A stretch of 64,000 nucleotides of DNA, taken from positions 1,302,001 to 1,366,000 of the forward strand of contig NZ_CP098740.1 in the NCBI RefSeq assembly GCF_026167665.1. The letters are read 5' to 3'. Positions 26,860 through 38,095 of this stretch are shown here, piece after piece. The position numbers were made by a program, and so were the translations under genes. The notes beneath the pieces were generated by a model. It worked only from the letters and a program-made list of their open reading frames with translations, was not told the origin of the DNA and ran no database searches. This stretch comes from Streptomyces drozdowiczii (GTDB lineage Bacteria > Actinomycetota > Actinomycetes > Streptomycetales > Streptomycetaceae). Every line of letters begins with the position of its first letter. The first letter of the stretch is position 1.

Positions 26860-27768
26860 GTGGCCAAAACCACTGGCCGGCACCACATGCGCATAGCCGC
26901 TCGCGCGGCAGCCGCGGCGCTCACCGCCGCCCTCGTCGCCACCGGCACCTCCGCCGTGGCCGCCGACGCCCCGCAGCCTTCGCTCGGTGCCTCGGCCGAC
27001 CAGCCGGCAGCGGCTCCGGCCGCCGCGGCCGCCGCCGCCAACCCGCACTTCTCGCTCTACGCGGTCAACTCCGCGGGCATCGCGTACGCCTACGGCCCGA
27101 ACGGCAAGGGCGGGCTCACCGCCCGCGAGCAGTACGGCCAGGGCTGGACCGGCGTCACCGCGATGATGCAGGTCGACCACCAGAACGACGGTGAAAGCGA
27201 CGGCCTCTGGTTCCGTGAGAGCAACGGAGACCTGGGCTGGCTGCCGTTCGACTCGTCGGCCGTCAAGATCGGCTACGGCTACAACACCTACAGCAAGCTC
27301 GTCTCCCCCGGCCAGATCGGCGGAGCCGCCGCCGGTGACATCCTCGCCGTCGACACCAAGGGCGACCTGTACGTCTACCTCGGCTACGGCAACGGCAAGG
27401 TCACCAAGCGCATCAAGGCCGGTTACGGCTGGAACATCTACAGCGAGATCGCCGGCAACGGCGACCTCAACGGCGACGGCAAGAACGACGTCGTCGCGCG
27501 CGACAAGTCGGGCGTCCTGTGGCTGTACAAGGGCACCGGCAACCAGAACGCGCCGTTCGCCAAGCGCACCCAGATCGGCAGCGGCTGGAACCAGTACAAC
27601 CGCCTGGTCTCCACGGGTGACATCGACCTGGACGGCAAGACCGACCTGATCGCCCGCAAGGGCGGCGAGCTGTACCTGTACAGCGGCACCGGCAACGCCG
27701 CGGCCCCGTACAAGGCCAAGAAGAAGATCGGCACGAGCGGCTGGGACAGCTACAAGTTCCTGTTCTGA
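26860..27768 (+). CDS. secreted FG-GAP/VCBS repeat protein 2
   Basis: This is a 302-residue tandem paralogue of the preceding protein, closest in the C-terminal half, where runs such as VARDKSGVLWLYKGTGNQ are identical. The signal peptide ends near AVAADAP. A Pro/Ala-rich linker replaces the short linker of paralogue 1. Calcium-loop repeats include DLNGDGKNDVVARDKSG and DIDLDGKTDL. The GTG start and the Val-Ala-Lys beginning are shared with paralogue 1, supporting both start calls. Tandem duplication followed by divergence of the N-terminal half is the simplest history. The function is unknown. Confidence 0.88.
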   Translation: MAKTTGRHHMRIAARAAAAALTAALVATGTSAVAADAPQPSLGASADQPAAAPAAAAAAANPHFSLYAVNSAGIAYAYGPNGKGGLTAREQYGQGWTGVTAMMQVDHQNDGESDGLWFRESNGDLGWLPFDSSAVKIGYGYNTYSKLVSPGQIGGAAAGDILAVDTKGDLYVYLGYGNGKVTKRIKAGYGWNIYSEIAGNGDLNGDGKNDVVARDKSGVLWLYKGTGNQNAPFAKRTQIGSGWNQYNRLVSTGDIDLDGKTDLIARKGGELYLYSGTGNAAAPYKAKKKIGTSGWDSYKFLF

Positions 27769-27785
27769 TCGGGCTGTGAGAGACA

Positions 27786-27825
27786 GAGAGGGCCGCACCC
27801 CCGTCGCCGGGGATGCGGCCCTCTC
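27786..27825. terminator. bidirectional terminator between FG-GAP 2 and aconitase
   Basis: An 11-bp outer stem (27786-27796 and 27815-27825) extends inward through a run of C/G pairs with one bulge. It lies between two convergent genes. Confidence 0.85.
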
Positions 27826-27846
27826 GCCGTGCCGGAGCCGGTCCGG

Positions 27847-30654
<2,808 letters not shown>

Positions 30655-30655
30655 C

Positions 30656-30686
30656 TAAGGTAAGGCTTAGTTAGGTAACCCTTACC
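30656..30686 (-). promoter_or_regulatory. iron-box-like sequence upstream of acnA
   Basis: TAAGGTAAGGCTTAGTTAG (30656-30674) matches 13 of 19 positions of the DmdR1/IdeR iron box TTAGGTTAGGCTAACCTAA, and GTAACCCTTACC follows. It lies 95 bases upstream of the aconitase start. Iron control of an iron-sulfur enzyme would make sense, but the match is only moderate. Confidence 0.35.
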
Positions 30687-30716
30687 GGGGGCGGCTCGCT
30701 GTGCGCCTTCGGCATA

Positions 30717-30734
30717 TATCTCGATGTCGAGATA
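30717..30734. promoter_or_regulatory. TamR/HucR-type operator upstream of acnA
   Basis: TATCTCGATGTCGAGATA is a perfect 8-2-8 palindrome 156 bases upstream of acnA. Its length and GATGTC centre match operators of the urate/PecS/TamR branch of MarR regulators, such as HucR. TamR is reported to control aconitase in S. coelicolor. The regulator gene is not in the window. Confidence 0.6.
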
Positions 30735-30759
30735 ACTCTAGTACATGACCGCGGAAGGG

Positions 30760-31380
30760 TCATGTCCGGGCGCCCCGTGTCCCCTCCCGGCGCGTACCCC
30801 GGGCCCGCGTCGCCATGGCCACCAGGGCCAGGGCGATCGTCGCCGCCCCCGAGGCGGCCAGCACCTGCCGGGGTCCCGGGGCGGCCACGAGCGGGCCGCC
30901 CAGCGCGGTGCCCACCGGGGCGGCCGCGAGCAGGGCCGCGCCCCGGGTCGCCAGGACCGTGGTCAGCCGGGCGGCCGGGGTGCGGTCCTGGAGCAAGATG
31001 TAGGAGAGCGCCGTGAAGGGCTCGTAGACCATGCCGCCGAGGCCGAAGCCCAGGAGCACCGCGCGGAGGCAGCCGTCCACCGCCACCAGCCGCCGGGGAT
31101 CCAGCCGCCGCAGCAAGCGGCCGAAGACCAGAGCCCCCAGAGCCCCGGGCAGGGCATAGGCGGCGACCGCGGCACCGACGACCGGCCCCGACCGGCCGGG
31201 AGGAGCGATGAGCACCGCAAGCCAGGCCACGGCGACCACGCTCATCCCGTCGCCCAGGTCCGAGGCCGCGAGGGCCGGCAGGAGCCGCCGGAACCGGGCG
31301 TGCGCGAACAGCGGCCGGTACGTCGGCGGCACCAGGCGGGTTGTCGAGGGGAGAGGCACCGCGTCGCACTTGCGGTTCAA
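30760..31380 (-). CDS. internally deleted MFS transporter
   Basis: This is a 206-residue membrane protein, half the length of normal MFS transporters (about 400). The first part has the N-terminal helices (LLPALAASDLGDGMSVVAVAW, then FGRLLRRLDPRRLVAVDG). After GFGLGGMVYEPF it jumps into what is normally the C-terminal half (LSYILLQDRTPAARLTTVLATRGAALL). About 200 residues of the middle seem to be missing without loss of frame. About five or six membrane segments remain, so transport is doubtful. The start is unclear: TTG at 31380 or GTG at 31359, neither with a good ribosome binding site. It is probably a decaying remnant. Confidence 0.6.
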   Translation of the reverse strand: MNRKCDAVPLPSTTRLVPPTYRPLFAHARFRRLLPALAASDLGDGMSVVAVAWLAVLIAPPGRSGPVVGAAVAAYALPGALGALVFGRLLRRLDPRRLVAVDGCLRAVLLGFGLGGMVYEPFTALSYILLQDRTPAARLTTVLATRGAALLAAAPVGTALGGPLVAAPGPRQVLAASGAATIALALVAMATRARGTRREGTRGART

Positions 31381-31430
31381 GCACGCTTGAAGTCAACGGG
31401 GGCGGTGCGCGAGCTGGGCATCGGTGACCT

Positions 31431-31508
31431 GGCGCGGCGGCCCCCCTGACGGGCGCACGCGGCTAGGGTGCGGCGCGGCGGCCCCCTGACGGGCGCGCGC
31501 GGCTACGG
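31431..31508. repeat. short imperfect tandem duplication at the end of the MOSC gene
   Basis: Two copies of a 37-38 base unit (31431-31468 and 31472-31508, period about 41) share GGCGCGGCGGCCCCC, TGACGGGCGC and CGCGGCTA. The second copy reaches the MOSC stop codon; the first lies just outside it. This looks like a small local slippage duplication of the gene end. Confidence 0.55.
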
Positions 31509-32168
31509 CGCCGTGCGGCGGCGGACCGTCTCCTTCGTCTCGTCGGGCAGCGCGTCGGCGGCGAGGAGGCGCGGCAGCAGCTCCGGCTCCAGCGTCGTGG
31601 CCCGGAACTCCAGCGCGACGGTCACCTCGTGCGCGGGCCGGTGCACGATCTCCAGGCGGTCGCCGGACCGGATCTCGCCGGGCTCGATCACCCGGAGGTA
31701 CGCGCCGGGCAGGGCGGCCCGCGTGAACCGCTTGATCCAGCCGTCCCGCTCCAGCCAGCCCTGGAAGGTCCCGCACGGTATCCGCGCGCACGACACCTCG
31801 AGGACGACGTCCGGTCCGATCCGCCAGCGCTCCCCGATCAGGGCGCCGTTGACGTCCACGCCGAGAGTGGTCAGGTTCTCGCCGAACACCCCGTCGGCGA
31901 GCGGCCGGCCGAGTTCGGCCTCCCAGCCGTCCAGGTCCTCGCGCGCGTAGGCGTAGACGGCCTGGTCCGTGCCGCCGTGGTGCTTCACGTCGTAGACCCG
32001 GTCACCGGCGAGACCGACGGCGCCGGTGCCCTTGGGGCCGGGGGCGGTCACCGCGACCGGCCCGTCGACCGGCCGCTTGTCGATGCCGGTCGCGCTGATC
32101 CCCTTCCAGGGGTTGGGGCGGGGACGGCCGATGTTCACGGAGAGCACGTACGTGCCGCGGGCATCCAT
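31503..32168 (-). CDS. MOSC domain-containing protein (YiiM-like)
   Basis: This is a 221-residue cytoplasmic protein with a MOSC domain. The fold is related to the molybdenum-cofactor sulfurase C-terminal domain and binds sulfur or metal carriers. Typical motifs are VSVNIGRPR, GVGLAGDRVYDVKHHGG-type sequence (here AVGLAGDRVYDVKHHGG) and FGENLTTLGVDV, with the candidate reactive Cys in VSCARIPCGTFQGW. The C-terminal 3-alpha segment resembles E. coli YiiM, which detoxifies N-hydroxylated bases; whether this one does is unknown. The ATG at 32168 precedes the conserved region directly. It is divergent from the murA-like gene. Confidence 0.88.
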   Translation of the reverse strand: MDARGTYVLSVNIGRPRPNPWKGISATGIDKRPVDGPVAVTAPGPKGTGAVGLAGDRVYDVKHHGGTDQAVYAYAREDLDGWEAELGRPLADGVFGENLTTLGVDVNGALIGERWRIGPDVVLEVSCARIPCGTFQGWLERDGWIKRFTRAALPGAYLRVIEPGEIRSGDRLEIVHRPAHEVTVALEFRATTLEPELLPRLLAADALPDETKETVRRRTAP

Positions 32169-32289
32169 GGGGCGGGACCCTACGAGCCACGGGGCCCGTA
32201 CGCGAGGGAGTTTCGGCCACCGCCCTTCACTCCCCCGCCCCCTCCGGCACACCACTCTCACCCGAACGGCACACCCCCACGCGAGTGCA

Positions 32290-32305
32290 ATCTCATATCT
32301 GAGAT
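32290..32305. promoter_or_regulatory. palindrome just before the HTH-MurA gene
   Basis: ATCTCATATCTGAGAT (6-4-6 palindrome) ends 11 bases before the start codon. Its position over the start region fits repression. The gene itself encodes an XRE-type helix-turn-helix, so autoregulation is the simplest idea. Confidence 0.5.
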
Positions 32306-32316
32306 AGCCTTTCGGC

Positions 32317-33846
32317 ATGTCAGATGACTACCTCGTACGTATCGGCAAGCTCATCCGTGACGCCCGACAGCACCGGGGCTGGACGCAGAGCCAGCTCGCC
32401 GAGGCGCTCGGCACCAGCCAGAGCGCGGTGAACCGCATCGAGCGCGGCAATCAAAACATCAGCCTTGAGATGATCGCCCGTATCGGTGAAGCACTCGACA
32501 GTGAGATCGTCTCGCTCGGCTACGCCGGTCCCATGCATCTGCGCGTGGTCGGCGGGCGCCGCCTCTCCGGCGCCATCGACGTCAAGACCAGCAAGAACGC
32601 CTGCGTGGCGCTGCTGTGCGCGTCGCTGCTCAACAAGGGCCGTACGGTGCTGCGCCGCGTGGCCCGTATCGAGGAGGTCTACCGCCTCCTCGAAGTGCTC
32701 AACTCCATCGGCGTGCGCGCCCGCTGGATCAACGACGGCACCGACCTGGAGATCGTGCCGCCGGCCCGGCTGGACATGGACGCGATCGACGCGGACGCCG
32801 CCCGCCGCACCCGCTCCATCATCATGTTCCTCGGCCCGCTGCTGCACCGCATGGACGCGTTCAAGCTGCCGTACGCGGGTGGTTGCGACCTCGGTACGCG
32901 GACGATCGAGCCGCACATGATCGCGCTGCGCCGCTTCGGCCTGGACATCGCCGCCACGGAGGGGATCTACCACGCCAGGGTGGACCACTCCGTCACGCCC
33001 GGCCGCCCGATCGTGCTGACCGAGCGCGGCGACACGGTGACCGAGAACGCCCTGCTGGCCGCCGCCCGCCACGACGGCACCACGGTCATCCGGAACGCCT
33101 CCTCCAACTACATGGTCCAGGACCTCTGCTTCTTCCTGGAGGCGCTGGGCGTACGCGTGGACGGCGTCGGCACGACGACCCTCACGGTGCACGGCGTGCC
33201 CGAGATCGACGTGGACGTGGACTACTCGCCGTCCGAGGACCCGGTCGAGGCGATGAGCCTGCTCGCCGCCGCCGTCGTCACGGAGTCCGAGCTGACGATC
33301 CGCCGGGTGCCCATCGAGTTCCTGGAGATCGAGCTCGCGGTCCTCGAGGAGATGGGCGTCGACTGCGACCGCACCGCGGAGTACGCGGCGGACAACGGCC
33401 GCACCCGGCTGGTCGACCTGACGGTCCGCCCCTCCAAGCTGGAGGCGCCGATCGACAAGATCCACCCGATGCCGTTCCCCGGCCTCAACATCGACAACGT
33501 CCCCTTCTTCGCGGCCATCGCGGCCTCGGCCCACGGCCAGACCCTGATCCACGACTGGGTCTACGACAACCGCGCGATCTACCTCACCGACCTCAACCGC
33601 CTGGGCGGCCGCCTCCAACTCCTGGACCCCCACCGCGTCCTGGTCGAGGGCCCCACCCGCTGGCGCGCCGCCGAAATGATGTGCCCCCCGGCCCTGCGCC
33701 CGGCGGTGGTCGTCCTCCTCGCGATGATGGCGGCGGAGGGCACGTCGGTGCTGCGCAACGTGTACGTGATCAACCGGGGTTACGAGGAACTGGCGGAGCG
33801 GCTGAACTCGGTGGGGGCGCAGATCGAGATCTTCCGGGACATCTGA
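32317..33846 (+). CDS. murA: XRE helix-turn-helix fused to UDP-GlcNAc 1-carboxyvinyltransferase (MurA-like)
   Basis: The first 65 or so residues form a Cro/C1-type helix-turn-helix (IGKLIRDARQHRGWTQSQLAEALGTSQSAVNRIERG in outline). The remaining 440 residues are an EPSP-synthase/MurA fold, which transfers enolpyruvate from PEP to UDP-N-acetylglucosamine in the first committed step of peptidoglycan synthesis. Catalytic residues are kept: Lys93-Asn94 in TSKNA (MurA Lys22-Asn23) and the PEP-binding, fosfomycin-target Cys190 in GGCDLGTR (MurA Cys115). The overall length is 509 against about 420 for plain MurA. S. coelicolor has the same fusion at the equivalent locus. It may be an enzyme that senses its substrate and regulates itself. 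A strong terminator follows. Confidence 0.9.
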   Translation: MSDDYLVRIGKLIRDARQHRGWTQSQLAEALGTSQSAVNRIERGNQNISLEMIARIGEALDSEIVSLGYAGPMHLRVVGGRRLSGAIDVKTSKNACVALLCASLLNKGRTVLRRVARIEEVYRLLEVLNSIGVRARWINDGTDLEIVPPARLDMDAIDADAARRTRSIIMFLGPLLHRMDAFKLPYAGGCDLGTRTIEPHMIALRRFGLDIAATEGIYHARVDHSVTPGRPIVLTERGDTVTENALLAAARHDGTTVIRNASSNYMVQDLCFFLEALGVRVDGVGTTTLTVHGVPEIDVDVDYSPSEDPVEAMSLLAAAVVTESELTIRRVPIEFLEIELAVLEEMGVDCDRTAEYAADNGRTRLVDLTVRPSKLEAPIDKIHPMPFPGLNIDNVPFFAAIAASAHGQTLIHDWVYDNRAIYLTDLNRLGGRLQLLDPHRVLVEGPTRWRAAEMMCPPALRPAVVVLLAMMAAEGTSVLRNVYVINRGYEELAERLNSVGAQIEIFRDI

Positions 33847-33852
33847 TACGCC

Positions 33853-33891
33853 GATGCCGGCGCACCCCTCCCCCGGGGGTGCGTCGGCATC
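33853..33891. terminator. terminator after the HTH-MurA gene
   Basis: A 16-bp stem with one G-U pair (33853-33868 and 33876-33891) and a seven-base loop starts seven bases past the stop, before the convergent decarboxylase gene. Confidence 0.88.
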
Positions 33892-33960
33892 TCCGGGACT
33901 TCGGACCCGCGGCGGTCCGGCTCGCCGCGGGCATGACGGCTCGCCGACGGTGGCGAGAAC

Positions 33961-35306
33961 TCAGGTCATGGTGTCCACGATCTCCTCGACCAGGTTCAGG
34001 CCGGTCCCGGGATTGAGGAAGGCGAATCGGGCGACCGTCTCGCCCTCCCAACCGGTCGGGGCGACGAACGCGGTCCGGCCGGCGAGAAGGCGAGCTGACC
34101 ATCTCGTGTAGTCCTCGGGGTCCACCCGATGCGGCGGAACAGGACGGCAGAGAGCTCGGGTTCGCGGACGAGTTCGAGGTGCGGGGCGCTTCGGATGATC
34201 GCGGCGGCGTCGCGGGCCAGGGTGAGAGCGTTCTCGATGGCCTTGGTGTAGGCACGGGTGCCGTGGACGGCGAGGGAGAACCACAGCGGGAGCCCGCGGG
34301 CGCGGCGGCTCAGGTGGTGGGCGTAGTCGCTGGGGTTCCACTGGGCGTCGTCGTCGGTGTGCAGGGCGTCGAGGTAGGAGGCGTCCTGAGTGTGGGCCGC
34401 CCTGGCCGTGCGGGGGTCGCGGTAGAGGAGGGCGGCGCAGTCGAAGGGGGCGAAGAGCCATTTGTGCGGGTCGATGACCAGGGAGTCGGCGTGCTCGATG
34501 CCGTCGTAGCGGTGTCGGACGCTCGGGGCCAGGAGGCCGGCGCCGCCGTACGCGCCGTCGACGTGGAGCCACAGGTCGAAGTCCCGGGCCACGGAGGCTA
34601 TGCCTGCCAGGTCGTCGACGATGCCGGCGTTGGTCGTGCCGGCCGTGGCCGCCACCCCGATGATGTCGGACGGATCTGCGTCGGCGCGGAGGGCGGTGCG
34701 CAGGGCGGGGCCGGTCAGGCGGTGGTCCTCAGCCGGGATCACGAGCGGTTGCACTCCGATGATGCGCAGGGCGTTGCCGATGGATGAATGGGCTTGGTCG
34801 GAGACGGCGAACCTGACGCGATCGTAGGGGCCGAGGCTCCTGCGGAGCCGGGCCGTGTCCCGTGCGGTGACCAGGGCTGACAGGTTTCCGGCCGAACCGC
34901 CCGGGACGAAGCAGCCGCCTGCGCTCCTCGGCATTCCCGCGAGGTCCGCGAGCAGGCGCAGCACCTGGTTCTCGGCGGCGATGGGGCCGGAGGCCAGGAG
35001 CCAGGAGACGCCCTGGATCGACGAGCAGGAGACGAGCATGTCGAAGAGAGCGGCGGCCTGCGTGGGGGCGGCGGGGACGAAGGACAGGAAGCGGGGGCTG
35101 TCGACCGCGATCGCGGTGGGAGCCAACTGCTCGGTCCACAGCCGCAGAACCTCCGCCGGATCGTTGCCATCCGGCCCGATCAACCCTGCCAGGACCCGAT
35201 CGAGCTTGTCCGCCTCGCCCGGGTGGTTGAGTGCGGGCCGGTTCAGGAGGCGGTCGCGCAGTGCGCCGAGGACGAGGTCGGTGAGGGCAGGGTCGTACGA
35301 GTGCAT
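33961..35306 (-). pseudogene. PLP-dependent amino acid decarboxylase (single-base frameshift)
   Basis: This is a group II (aromatic amino acid / glutamate type) decarboxylase, about 448 residues when repaired. The PLP-binding lysine is Lys282 in DPHKWLFAPFD, and the substrate-binding region SFVPAAPTQAA and VDGAYGG are intact. After LFRRIG the frame is lost; the natural tail (VDPEDYTRWSARLLAGRTAF to NLVEEIVDTMT) continues in the next frame to 33961. One missing G in the run at 34125-34127 accounts for this. The ATG at 35306 has GAAGG upstream. It is divergent from the racemase gene and heads the peptide/D-amino-acid region. The substrate is unknown; aspartate, tryptophan, tyrosine or DOPA are all possible. 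Confidence 0.85.
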
Positions 35307-35580
35307 GGTGGACCTTCGCATTGGTGATCATCAGGCCGTGGCGGGCCGGTCGCCAGTGAAACCGTTGACCGGCGCGGGGAGTTCGGTCCGTGTCACAGCT
35401 CTGGACCGTCCGCTTCGTCCGCGTCGCCGAACCGTGCGCTGGAAGCGACGTCCCCGGTATGGGCGTACCAAACACCGTGGGGGTCCTTGGAGCGCGCGCC
35501 CAAGATCCCGCACCTCTTGCGGGGCCACGATCAGGGGAGACCCCGCGGACGACGGCGGGAGGTATCGAAAGGCTGCCCGC

Positions 35581-36324
35581 ATGCGTCACGCCACCCGCCC
35601 GGTTCTCGGCATTCTCGGCGGGATGGGGCCCCTCGCCACGGCCCACTTCTACCGCCGGGTCGTCGAGCGCACGCCGGCCGGCTCCGACCAGGCTCATCTG
35701 CCCGTCGTCATGTGGGCCGATCCGGCCGTCCCGGACCGGACCGCGGCGCTGCTCGGAGAGGGGCCGTCCCCTGTGCCCGCCCTCGTGGAGGGTGCCCGCT
35801 GGCTTCAACGCGCGGGCGTGCGCTGTATCGCCATTCCGTGCAACACGGCGCACGCCTATGTCGAGCAGCTGTCCAAAGCGACCGGCATCGAAGTCCTCGA
35901 CATGATCAGAGCCGCGCTGGAATCGGCGGCGCGCCGGACGCCCGGGCTGGAGCGGGTGGGTGTCCTGGCGACCCGGGGGACACGTCTGACCGGACTGTAC
36001 GAGCGGGCCGGGGCCCGGCTCGGGCTCGACGTGGTGCAGGTGTCCGCCTCCGTGCAGCAGGAGTACGTGGACGCCGCCATCCGCGCGGTCAAGGGTGGTG
36101 CGGATCCTGCCGAGCCCGAGCGCTGGATCGCCACGGCCGCCGAGAGCCTCAAGGACCGGGGCGCTCAGGCGGCGATCGCCGCCTGCACGGAAATCCCGCT
36201 GGTCGGTCGGGCGGCCGGACGGGTCCTCCCGCTCATCGACTCGACCGATGCCCTTGCCGAAGCCGCTGTAGGCCGCTTGTGGCAGCCCACCGAAGCCGTT
36301 CGTACCGGGGTACGAACAGGTTGA
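35581..36324 (+). CDS. aspartate/glutamate racemase family protein
   Basis: This is a 247-residue cofactor-independent racemase. The two catalytic cysteines expected for the family are present: Cys87 in IPCNTAHAY and Cys202 in ACTEIP. The N-terminus carries the usual LGILGGMGPLATAHFYRRV. It would interconvert D- and L-aspartate or glutamate in the cytoplasm by deprotonation/reprotonation. The start ATG begins the homology. The 274-base upstream region, shared with the divergent decarboxylase, holds a half-site GTTCGGTCC (35381-35389) like the operator described below and nothing else clear. The regulator gene follows 57 bases after. Confidence 0.9.
   Translation: MRHATRPVLGILGGMGPLATAHFYRRVVERTPAGSDQAHLPVVMWADPAVPDRTAALLGEGPSPVPALVEGARWLQRAGVRCIAIPCNTAHAYVEQLSKATGIEVLDMIRAALESAARRTPGLERVGVLATRGTRLTGLYERAGARLGLDVVQVSASVQQEYVDAAIRAVKGGADPAEPERWIATAAESLKDRGAQAAIAACTEIPLVGRAAGRVLPLIDSTDALAEAAVGRLWQPTEAVRTGVRTG
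36298..36317. promoter_or_regulatory. 20-bp operator before the PucR-type regulator gene
   Basis: GTTCGTACCGGGGTACGAAC is a perfect 9-2-9 palindrome overlapping the last codons of the racemase gene and lying 65 bases before the regulator start. A version with 17 of 20 identical bases lies before the M20 gene (48557-48576) and a weaker one before the serine hydrolase gene. It is the best candidate for the regulator's own binding site. Confidence 0.6.
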
Positions 36325-36381
36325 CGTATCCTCGTTCGCACGCACCACATCGCAGGGCTGCGCACGTCCTAACCTGCGGAG

Positions 36382-38070
36382 ATGATCAGGCACATGTCGA
36401 CGCACCCCGCCCGGAGCCTCAACCGGGTGCTCGAGGACTTCGGCCACACTCTCCTTGATCTCCTGTACGGCGACCCCGACGCGGCCGGGGAGATCGGCGG
36501 CGTCGGTATCCACGACCCTTACGACGAACAGCACTACCCGGCGCACGCCATCGTCCTCGGTGTCGGTGTCCACGGCGCGAAGGAGATCGGCCGGCTGCTG
36601 CGGGATCTCGCCGAGGTCGGCGCGACCGCCCTCGTCGTCCGCGGGCCCGTCAAGGACGCCGACGAGCTGGAGCCGGTCGTGCGCGAGACCGGTGTCGCGC
36701 TGCTCGCCCTGACCCGCGGCGCGTCCTGGGCCCAGCTCGCGGCGATGCTGCGCACTCAGCTCACCGAGGGTGACGTGGGTGAAGGTGGGGGACAGACTCT
36801 GGGCGGGGTGCCGTCGGGGGACCTGTTCGCCCTGGCCAACGCCATCGCCACGCTGCTCGACGCCCCCGTCACCATCGAGGACCGCCGCTCCCGGATCCTC
36901 GCCTTCTCCGGCCGGCAGGACGAGGCGGACGCCCCCCGCGTGGAGAGCATCCTGGCCCGCCAGGTGCCCGAGCGTTATGTACGCCACCACGAGGAGCACG
37001 GCGTCTTCAAGGAGCTGTACCGCAGCGAGGGCCTGGTGCATGTGCCCCCGCCGACGCTCGGGGACGAGGTGGCGCTTCCGCGGGTGGCTGTCGCCGTCCG
37101 CGCCGGCGACGAGTTCCTCGGCTCCGTGTGGGCTGCCCTGCGCAAGCCCCTCACCCCGGAGCGGGAGAAGGCGTTCCTGGAGGCGGCCAAGCTCGTCGCC
37201 CTCCACATGCTCCGCTTCCGCGCGGGCACCGACGCCGAGAACCGGCTGCGGGCCGACCTCGTCACGACCGCACTCGAAGGCGGGGCCGGGGCCGTGGAGG
37301 CGCTCGGTCGGCTCGGCCTGGTCGACGAACCCACCCTGGTCATGGCGATGGGTCTCGCGCCCGCGCCGGACGAGGACCACGCCCATCTCACCGCCGAGCG
37401 CCAGCGTCTGGCCTCCGCCCTGGCCGTCCACCTGACGGCCGTACAGCCGCGGTCCGCCGTCGCGCTGCTCGGCGATGTGGCGTACGCGCTCTTCCCCGTG
37501 CCCGACGACACCTCCCATACCCGCGAGCGCGCCTTGCAGGTGGCCTCGAACTTTCTGGCCCGCACCGGCGAACGGACTGGCGCCGTCATCGGGATCGGCT
37601 CGGTCGCCGACGAACCCGCCGCGCTCCCGCGTTCACGGGCCAACGCCGACCGGGCGCTGCGCGTGCTGTTCACCGGACAGACCGGGAAGCGTGCCGCCTC
37701 GATCGCCGACGTCTACATCGACGCCCTGCTGATAGAGATGCGCGACCAGGCCGTGGCCAACCGCGACGAGCTGTCGGGCCCCCTCGCCCGCCTCGTGGCC
37801 TACGACGTCAAGCACAACGCCCACCTGGTCGAGACCCTGCGGGCGTGGCTGGACGCCTTCGGAGACGTGATCACCGCCTCCGCGAGCGTCTTCGTCCACC
37901 CCAACACCTTCCGTTACCGCATCCGCCGGGCGGCCGAGGTGGGCGAGATCGACCTCCAGGATCCCTCGGCGAGGTTCGCCGCGATGCTTCAGCTCCGTCT
38001 GCTGGGCCCTCAGGCCGGCGGCGCGGCCCGTCCGGAAGGCCCGGGCATCGCCGCCGACCGGCGAGGCTGA
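36382..38070 (+). CDS. PucR-family transcriptional regulator
   Basis: This is a 562-residue regulator. The N-terminal half (about 30-150) is a PucR sensor-like domain with the motif GVGVHGAKEIGRLLRDLAEVGATALVV in outline, followed by a GAF-like middle region. A GGDEF-like CdaR segment and the C-terminal HTH_30 domain (SVFVHPNTFRYRIRRAAEV) complete it. Family members usually activate purine, amino acid or polyketide-related catabolic genes in response to a small molecule. It sits between the racemase and the hydrolase/transport genes, so it probably governs this cluster. The start may be the ATG at 36382 or at 36394; neither has an ideal ribosome binding site. Confidence 0.88.
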   Translation: MIRHMSTHPARSLNRVLEDFGHTLLDLLYGDPDAAGEIGGVGIHDPYDEQHYPAHAIVLGVGVHGAKEIGRLLRDLAEVGATALVVRGPVKDADELEPVVRETGVALLALTRGASWAQLAAMLRTQLTEGDVGEGGGQTLGGVPSGDLFALANAIATLLDAPVTIEDRRSRILAFSGRQDEADAPRVESILARQVPERYVRHHEEHGVFKELYRSEGLVHVPPPTLGDEVALPRVAVAVRAGDEFLGSVWAALRKPLTPEREKAFLEAAKLVALHMLRFRAGTDAENRLRADLVTTALEGGAGAVEALGRLGLVDEPTLVMAMGLAPAPDEDHAHLTAERQRLASALAVHLTAVQPRSAVALLGDVAYALFPVPDDTSHTRERALQVASNFLARTGERTGAVIGIGSVADEPAALPRSRANADRALRVLFTGQTGKRAASIADVYIDALLIEMRDQAVANRDELSGPLARLVAYDVKHNAHLVETLRAWLDAFGDVITASASVFVHPNTFRYRIRRAAEVGEIDLQDPSARFAAMLQLRLLGPQAGGAARPEGPGIAADRRG

Positions 38071-38095
38071 GAACTGACTCGTGGGGCGGTGCCGT

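Noticed and set aside
34729..37518. 929-codon minus-strand open frame across decarboxylase, racemase and PucR genes
   Set aside because: It crosses three well-supported genes, two of them antisense, and has only low-complexity composition.
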